DNA from: an uncultured Acetatifactor sp.
GTDB lineage: Bacteria > Bacillota > Clostridia > Lachnospirales > Lachnospiraceae
Direction: 5' to 3'
Length of the DNA stretch: 17,544 nucleotides
Assembly: GCA_910584235.1 (NCBI GenBank)
Contig: CAJTZD010000069.1
Span: 1-17,544, forward strand
Below the pieces are notes generated by a model. The model did no database searches and was not told the origin of the DNA. It saw only the letters and a program-made list of their open reading frames with translations. Positions 13,981 through 17,544 of this stretch are shown here, piece after piece. The first letter of the stretch is position 1. Each line of letters begins with the position of its first letter. The translations under genes were made by a program, and so were the position numbers.

Positions 13981-14580
13981 TTATAGGATTGCGGCAATGG
14001 TAACAAGGAAGCTGCCAGCCGCAAGGAAAGGGACAAACGGCAGGGACAGCATTTTCTGTATATTGGTATGTTTGTTCCTATGGCTCACGATCAGCGCGGC
14101 TATGGCGGCGCCCCCCGAAGCTGTCAGAAGGATGGCCGTCATGCGGGAGGGGCCGTAAGCAAATCCCATGGCTGCCGCCAGCTTGATGTCCCCGCCCCCG
14201 ACTCCGCAGCCGCCCGGGGATGCCATGGCTGCTGCGAATAGAATCAGGAAGCCCGTTGCCGCTCCGGCCAGTGAGTGTAATAAGACGGGAGGGAGCATCT
14301 GTAGGAACTGGGACATGGATGCCCCGGCAGCTTCCGGAGGAGCAACAGCCAAAGCCATGCCTATGCAGGCTCCTGGTCTGCCCTGTACCGCAAATGTATC
14401 TGCCGCCAGACTGGAAACAAGTGTGTCCAGGAACGGAGCCGCCAGGGCAATGGGGCTAAAGAGCAGCAGTGCCTTATCCGGCACCCGCCTTGTGCGCAGG
14501 TCGTATGCCGCAAATCCGCCTATGCAGGCAAAGACCAGCAGGCTGTAAGCATGGACGAGGACAGCAATAAGGTTACTCAC
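13981..14580 (-). CDS. Prepilin peptidase, CpaA/TadV-type (A24 family)
   Basis: This multi-pass protein (199 residues from the GTG) carries both aspartates of the A24 prepilin peptidases: the first in AAYDLRTRRVPD, where Asp follows Tyr near residue 27, and the second in GVGGGDIKLAAA, near residue 131. Hydrophobic helices surround them, and PFVPFLAAG appears near the end. It cleaves the leader of prepilins at the cytoplasmic membrane face. The start is uncertain: the frame opens at TTG 14601, but neither start has a Shine-Dalgarno. I prefer the GTG at 14580, which overlaps the upstream stop as GTGAGTAA and would depend on coupled translation. Its substrate here is probably the 73-residue one-helix protein at the end of the locus. 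Confidence 0.88.
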   Translation of the reverse strand: MSNLIAVLVHAYSLLVFACIGGFAAYDLRTRRVPDKALLLFSPIALAAPFLDTLVSSLAADTFAVQGRPGACIGMALAVAPPEAAGASMSQFLQMLPPVLLHSLAGAATGFLILFAAAMASPGGCGVGGGDIKLAAAMGFAYGPSRMTAILLTASGGAAIAALIVSHRNKHTNIQKMLSLPFVPFLAAGSFLVTIAAIL

Positions 14581-16426
14581 GGTTGGTATACCAGTCGTCA
14601 AAGACGGACTGGTGGATGGTGGTGTGGTCGTCCACGTTCACTGACAGCATCCCACCAGGCGTCCAGGTGTCCCATACCTGCGTGTATATCCGGTAATCGG
14701 TATTGTCCGGCAGCCACACAGGGGTGAAGTGGACGTTCCGCCTGTAAGTGGAGAACTCATTGGGGCGGAAGGTGAACTTCGCATTGTGCCCGCCGGAGAC
14801 ACGCTGCAGGAGCCGCAGGTAGGTCTTGTATTGAAACTCCGGGAAAGTGGAGAGGGCGGTCTGTGGGGTGGTGTAATGCCCGGACGGCGCATTGGTGGAC
14901 AGGGAGGCACGCACCTCCGTCTTTACGCCGTAGCCGCTCTTCATGTCCTTACCGTTTGCAGTGGGCACGATGTCGTCCGGCAGCAGGGTCATGGAGCCGG
15001 AGAGGGTAGCATAATAGCCGGTGTAGCTGTATTCCCATTCCCCGTCATCTTTCCATTCTCCCTCGTCCATCCACCGGCCGTCGTCCCGCCATTCCCCATC
15101 GTCTTTCCACTCCCCGTGGCCGCCCTCGCAGCGTCTGGGGCAGTCTTCCGTGCATTCTGTGTCATGCCACTGCATGTTGGGGTGCCACTGCATGTCCTCA
15201 TGCCACTGCCAGTCCGCGTGCCACTGCCAGTTGGGGCTCCAGCTGCAGCTCCACACGCCCCAGCTGGCGGAGGGCTTCTGCGGGTTTGACGGCAGGGGCG
15301 GCACGGAGTAGCCGGGATAAGTGTCCGTTGCCAGGGGGTCGGGCGGGATCCGCTCGCTCAGGTCAACAATCCTGGCAGTGATGGTGTCCTTGGAGAGGGT
15401 TCCCCTGCTGACTGTGACGGTGATGCTGACGTCCTGGGGCGTGGCCGGCGTATGCCATTTGACCCAGACCAGCTGGCAGTCGTCCTTGGGGATGACGATG
15501 TTGTTCACCTGGTAGTCTGTCCCCAGGATATGGAAGGTCACGGTGGCGGGGTTGTCCGGGGTAAGGTCGGTGTCCGTGGACAGGGTGACGGCGGTGATGA
15601 CGTCCGTGTCCACCCGGTAGTCCGAATCGGGGAGGGCGATGCCGCCTTCGGGGGAATCGCCGCCGGGGCCGTCCGGGGAAGGTGGCTCATTGAACCAGAC
15701 GATGCCCACGCCCAGGCTGTTTATGATGTCCGTGTTGGACTGTGTCCCGGTGGTGCTGCCTCCCCATGCGCCGATCCCCAGGTCGTCATCCTCTAGGAAC
15801 ATGGAGAGGGCAAGGTTCTTATGGGTAAGGGAGGTCATGGTGCGGCGTAGCGCCCCTCCGGAGAGCTGGTCGTAGAGGGCGGCCTCCGTGGCGGTCATGC
15901 AGTAGTACTGGCCGTTGTGGGTGAAGTAGGCTATGGGCTCCACCATCAGCTTGTACCTGCCGGAGACCATGGCGTCATAGTCCATCCCGGCGGCTTCCGC
16001 CACCATCATGCAGGCATACTCGCTGCAGAAGTAGCGCTTGATGGCCTCGATGCTGTTCCTGCCCGTGGAGATTACGATGGTGGGCATGGGGTTGGCGGGC
16101 TGGATGCAGCTGTAGGAGCCGCCGGCCTGAATCTGCAGGCTGGCACCGTTCTGGTACTGTAGCTTGCTGACCTTGCCGAAGTGGAGGACGGTGCCTGTCT
16201 GGGCCTGGTTGGAGAAGTCCATGGGGGTGGAGACGGCGGCGCCGCTCTCCGTGTCGATGACGGTGATGCGCACGCCGTCATTGCCGGGGGTCCATTTGTT
16301 CTCTGAGGTGCCCTGCCCCATGCCGCCGCCCCCTGCGTCCATGTTGCCGTTCCCGGTGGCATGGGCCGTGGTAGGGAGGCAGAGCAGCAGGGCAAGGGTG
16401 AGGAGAAGGGATGTTAGCCTTTTCAA
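14573..16426 (-). CDS. Large secreted protein with Trp-rich hexapeptide repeats, pilus locus
   Basis: This 617-residue protein starts with a textbook Sec signal peptide (MKRLTSLLLTLALLL, cut probably after AHA at 21-23). The mature part begins Gly-rich. Residues about 100-220 form a folded region with SEYACMMVAEAAG and MTATEAALYDQL; residues about 240-380 look like beta-rich Ig-type domains. Residues about 395-425 hold four WQWHxD-type repeats, followed by a Cys-rich knot (CTEDCPRRC) and, at about 437-467, five GEWKDD-type repeats. A beta-rich C-terminal domain follows. I recognise no family; there is no LPxTG or C-terminal anchor. It may be a surface or tip component of the pilus. The start is TTG at 16426: an in-frame stop lies four codons upstream and AAGGAGC is about 11 bases before it. 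The stop overlaps the prepilin peptidase start. Confidence 0.8.
   Translation of the reverse strand: MKRLTSLLLTLALLLCLPTTAHATGNGNMDAGGGGMGQGTSENKWTPGNDGVRITVIDTESGAAVSTPMDFSNQAQTGTVLHFGKVSKLQYQNGASLQIQAGGSYSCIQPANPMPTIVISTGRNSIEAIKRYFCSEYACMMVAEAAGMDYDAMVSGRYKLMVEPIAYFTHNGQYYCMTATEAALYDQLSGGALRRTMTSLTHKNLALSMFLEDDDLGIGAWGGSTTGTQSNTDIINSLGVGIVWFNEPPSPDGPGGDSPEGGIALPDSDYRVDTDVITAVTLSTDTDLTPDNPATVTFHILGTDYQVNNIVIPKDDCQLVWVKWHTPATPQDVSITVTVSRGTLSKDTITARIVDLSERIPPDPLATDTYPGYSVPPLPSNPQKPSASWGVWSCSWSPNWQWHADWQWHEDMQWHPNMQWHDTECTEDCPRRCEGGHGEWKDDGEWRDDGRWMDEGEWKDDGEWEYSYTGYYATLSGSMTLLPDDIVPTANGKDMKSGYGVKTEVRASLSTNAPSGHYTTPQTALSTFPEFQYKTYLRLLQRVSGGHNAKFTFRPNEFSTYRRNVHFTPVWLPDNTDYRIYTQVWDTWTPGGMLSVNVDDHTTIHQSVFDDWYTNRE
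15055..15243 (-). repeat. Two neighbouring arrays of 18-bp coding repeats
   Basis: The DNA encoding the Trp repeats shows an 18-base period in both arrays. The upstream array is built on TGGCAGTGGCAC-like units (four copies), the second on GGNGAATGGAAAGATGAC-like units (five copies). A short Cys-rich stretch separates them. Confidence 0.7.
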
Positions 16427-16464
16427 ATAGTATCACGCTCCTTTTCAATTGTTTTTGATGGCAT

Positions 16465-16495
16465 AAAAGAAAGCTGCCATGGGCAGGCAGCTTCC
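16465..16495 (-). terminator. Terminator/attenuator between the DUF6550-like and Trp-repeat genes
   Basis: Ten-base arms (16469-16478 with 16486-16495) pair around a 7-base loop, with one G-U in the minus-strand RNA, followed by TTTTATGCC. It lies about 50 bases after the upstream stop and only about 40 bases before the next start, leaving no room for a separate promoter downstream. Partial readthrough would lower expression of the genes beyond. Confidence 0.7.
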
Positions 16496-16543
16496 GGTTT
16501 CACGATATTCAATTGTATTCCGTTATGTGTGGTTTGCACAGGC

Positions 16544-17149
16544 TTACATGTTCCCCACCATCTTGTCCGGGTCTCCGGCGCTGTCCATGGTGGACTGCTC
16601 TACCGTGCTGGGGACTACCCATCCGAATACGGGGTCATATACGGCTCCGTTTTCACCTGTGGCTCCGGCAGCCGGGGTATCGGGCTGTGCGGGCGGGGCG
16701 GTGGGCTCCGGCTCCAGTTCCTCCGGGGTATAGGAGGGAGGCTGTTCCGGGTCTGTGGCATCCGCTTCGGCTGTAGGAGCTTTGGGCGGTTCCGGCTGCA
16801 GTGCTTCCGTCTCCGGGGTGAAGTCGATGGTCACCAGCTGGTCGGTTTCCCCGGTCACCATGGGGTAAGCCTCCAGGATGTCGTCTGGCTTCTGCTCCTG
16901 GGCGGCAGTGGAGCCGGCAGGGGGTGTGCTGTTCCCGTCGGAGTCAGGCGTTGCCCGGGTTTCCATGGGAGCGGTGGGGGAGGGGGTCTCCTGCCATTCC
17001 TGGGCAATGGGGCCAGGTGCGGGCTCTTCCGGCTGGAAGTCGGGCTTTTCCTCCCTGCCGAAAAGGAAGCAGGCGGCGAGGATGCCGATGCATGCAGTGG
17101 CAAGGGCGGCTGCGGGGAAAGCTTTGGTCTTGAAGATGTTCTTCTTCAT
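16544..17149 (-). CDS. Membrane-anchored Pro/Glu-rich protein, DUF6550-like
   Basis: This 201-residue protein has a basic N-terminus (MKKNIFKTK), a single hydrophobic helix (about 12-30, AALATACIGILAACFLF) and a long extracytoplasmic low-complexity region rich in Pro, Glu, Thr and Ala. It ends with a short conserved-looking module, GAVYDPVFGWVVPS (about residues 167-180). This layout matches the DUF6550-type proteins of Clostridia elements; I rely on memory of that family. The Pro-rich part probably spans the cell wall and presents the C-terminal module. AGGAGG lies 9 bases before the ATG at 17149, and the stop is TAA. A terminator-like hairpin follows before the next gene. A Cys at the end of the helix is not in a lipobox context. 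Confidence 0.75.
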   Translation of the reverse strand: MKKNIFKTKAFPAAALATACIGILAACFLFGREEKPDFQPEEPAPGPIAQEWQETPSPTAPMETRATPDSDGNSTPPAGSTAAQEQKPDDILEAYPMVTGETDQLVTIDFTPETEALQPEPPKAPTAEADATDPEQPPSYTPEELEPEPTAPPAQPDTPAAGATGENGAVYDPVFGWVVPSTVEQSTMDSAGDPDKMVGNM

Positions 17150-17182
17150 AGTGTATGTCCTCCTTTTTTGCTGTTTATATAC

Positions 17183-17211
17183 CCTATACGAATCTGCGGG
17201 CGGTTTTTCAA
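17183..17211 (-). promoter_or_regulatory. Possible promoter for the DUF6550-like gene
   Basis: The minus strand shows TTGAAA (17206-17211), a 17-base spacer and TATAGG (17183-17188). The predicted start near 17176 leaves a 27-base leader that contains the AGGAGG site. The -10 matches the consensus at only four positions. Confidence 0.4.
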
Positions 17212-17231
17212 CAGAATCTGAAAGATTTCTT

Positions 17232-17544
17232 TCAAAATTTTGTATTATGGGATCCGGTGAGCTCTATGTGCTGGGTGACGGTGGGGTACTGCCGCCCGAA
17301 CATACGGATGTAGAACTCGGCATCGCAGGTAAAGGTGTACTCCACGCGGCTGCCCAGGACGCGGAACCGGAGCCGGATGTTCCTGATGGTATAGTCATCC
17401 GTGGAGAGGGGCACCTTATTGGCCAGCCCGTCCGTCACGGTTTCTTCCAGCATGGCCACATAGCTGCTGTCGGAGTAGAGGGTGTTCAGGTATTCGCTGA
17501 AGTTGGTCTCCCTCTGGGAGCGGAAGGTGTCCGCATAGATGCTG
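17232..17544 (-). CDS. Unidentified protein of the pilus locus, C-terminal part only
   Basis: The frame is open from the right edge of the window to the TGA at 17232, giving the last 103 residues of a larger protein. Visible parts are a helical segment (NFSEYLNTLYSDSSYVAML) followed by beta-strand-like text (IRNIRLRFRVLGSRVEYTFTCDAEFYIRMFG). No membrane segment occurs in this part. From its place upstream of the Tad genes it could be a TadE-like pseudopilin or another surface component, but the sequence alone does not show this. A GTG at 17459 is in frame, but nothing suggests that translation starts there. Confidence 0.6.
   Translation of the reverse strand, partial: SIYADTFRSQRETNFSEYLNTLYSDSSYVAMLEETVTDGLANKVPLSTDDYTIRNIRLRFRVLGSRVEYTFTCDAEFYIRMFGRQYPTVTQHIELTGSHNTKF

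Noticed and set aside
13197..14036. 279-codon minus frame spanning the gap before cpaB
   Set aside because: It overlaps the SAF-domain gene in another frame, crosses a large inverted repeat and has no ribosome binding site; it is probably open by chance.
15055..15243. CRISPR or satellite array suspicion for the 18-bp repeats
   Set aside because: The period is a multiple of three, the frame is kept and there are no unique spacers; it is a coding repeat.

Overview
The window reads as an accessory (mobile-element-like) region from a moderately GC-rich Gram-positive bacterium, most likely a gut Clostridia/Lachnospiraceae-type host. The grounds are strong AGGAGG ribosome binding sites, a Tad pilus locus with no secretin gene seen, and protein families typical of Firmicutes integrative or plasmid elements (DUF932, DUF3268-type zinc finger, DUF6550-like and DUF6133-like proteins, small sigma-70-like factors). 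This host assignment is inference; no rRNA, tRNA or core gene is present to fix it. Every gene I accept is on the minus strand, so transcription runs from high to low coordinates.

Right part (17544 to 6894): a Tad/Flp-type pilus locus. In transcription order it holds the 3' end of an unrecognised protein cut by the window edge, a membrane-anchored Pro/Glu-rich protein (DUF6550-like), a large secreted protein with striking Trp-rich hexapeptide repeats, a prepilin peptidase (CpaA/TadV), a CpaB/RcpC-like SAF protein, a CpaE/TadZ-like P-loop ATPase, the CpaF/TadA motor ATPase, the TadB and TadC platform proteins, and a 73-residue one-helix protein that is the best pilin candidate. Several of these genes overlap by ATGA or GTGAGTAA junctions, so they form translationally coupled blocks. 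The blocks are separated by hairpins that could set stoichiometry. A terminator-like hairpin closes the locus.

Middle (6893 to 4342): an AT-rich spacer, then a regulatory block of a hypothetical Cys-containing protein, a zinc-finger protein, a sigma-70-like factor and an unrecognised 231-residue protein, ended by a hairpin.

Gap 4341 to 3721: about 620 bases without a convincing gene but dense in signals. It has a near-consensus minus-strand promoter (TTGACA-17-TATACT), a compact cloverleaf-like foldable segment, two terminator-like hairpins and a structured 5' leader. This is either a small-RNA locus or a long regulated leader for the next operon.

Left part (3720 to 125): a two-TM protein with a very basic linker, a DUF932 protein, a four-Cys phage/plasmid-type protein and a second, AT-rich, sigma-like protein preceded by a terminator-like hairpin. 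The pilus genes probably build a surface appendage. The left and middle genes look like the housekeeping and regulation module of a plasmid or integrative element, with its own transcription factors.
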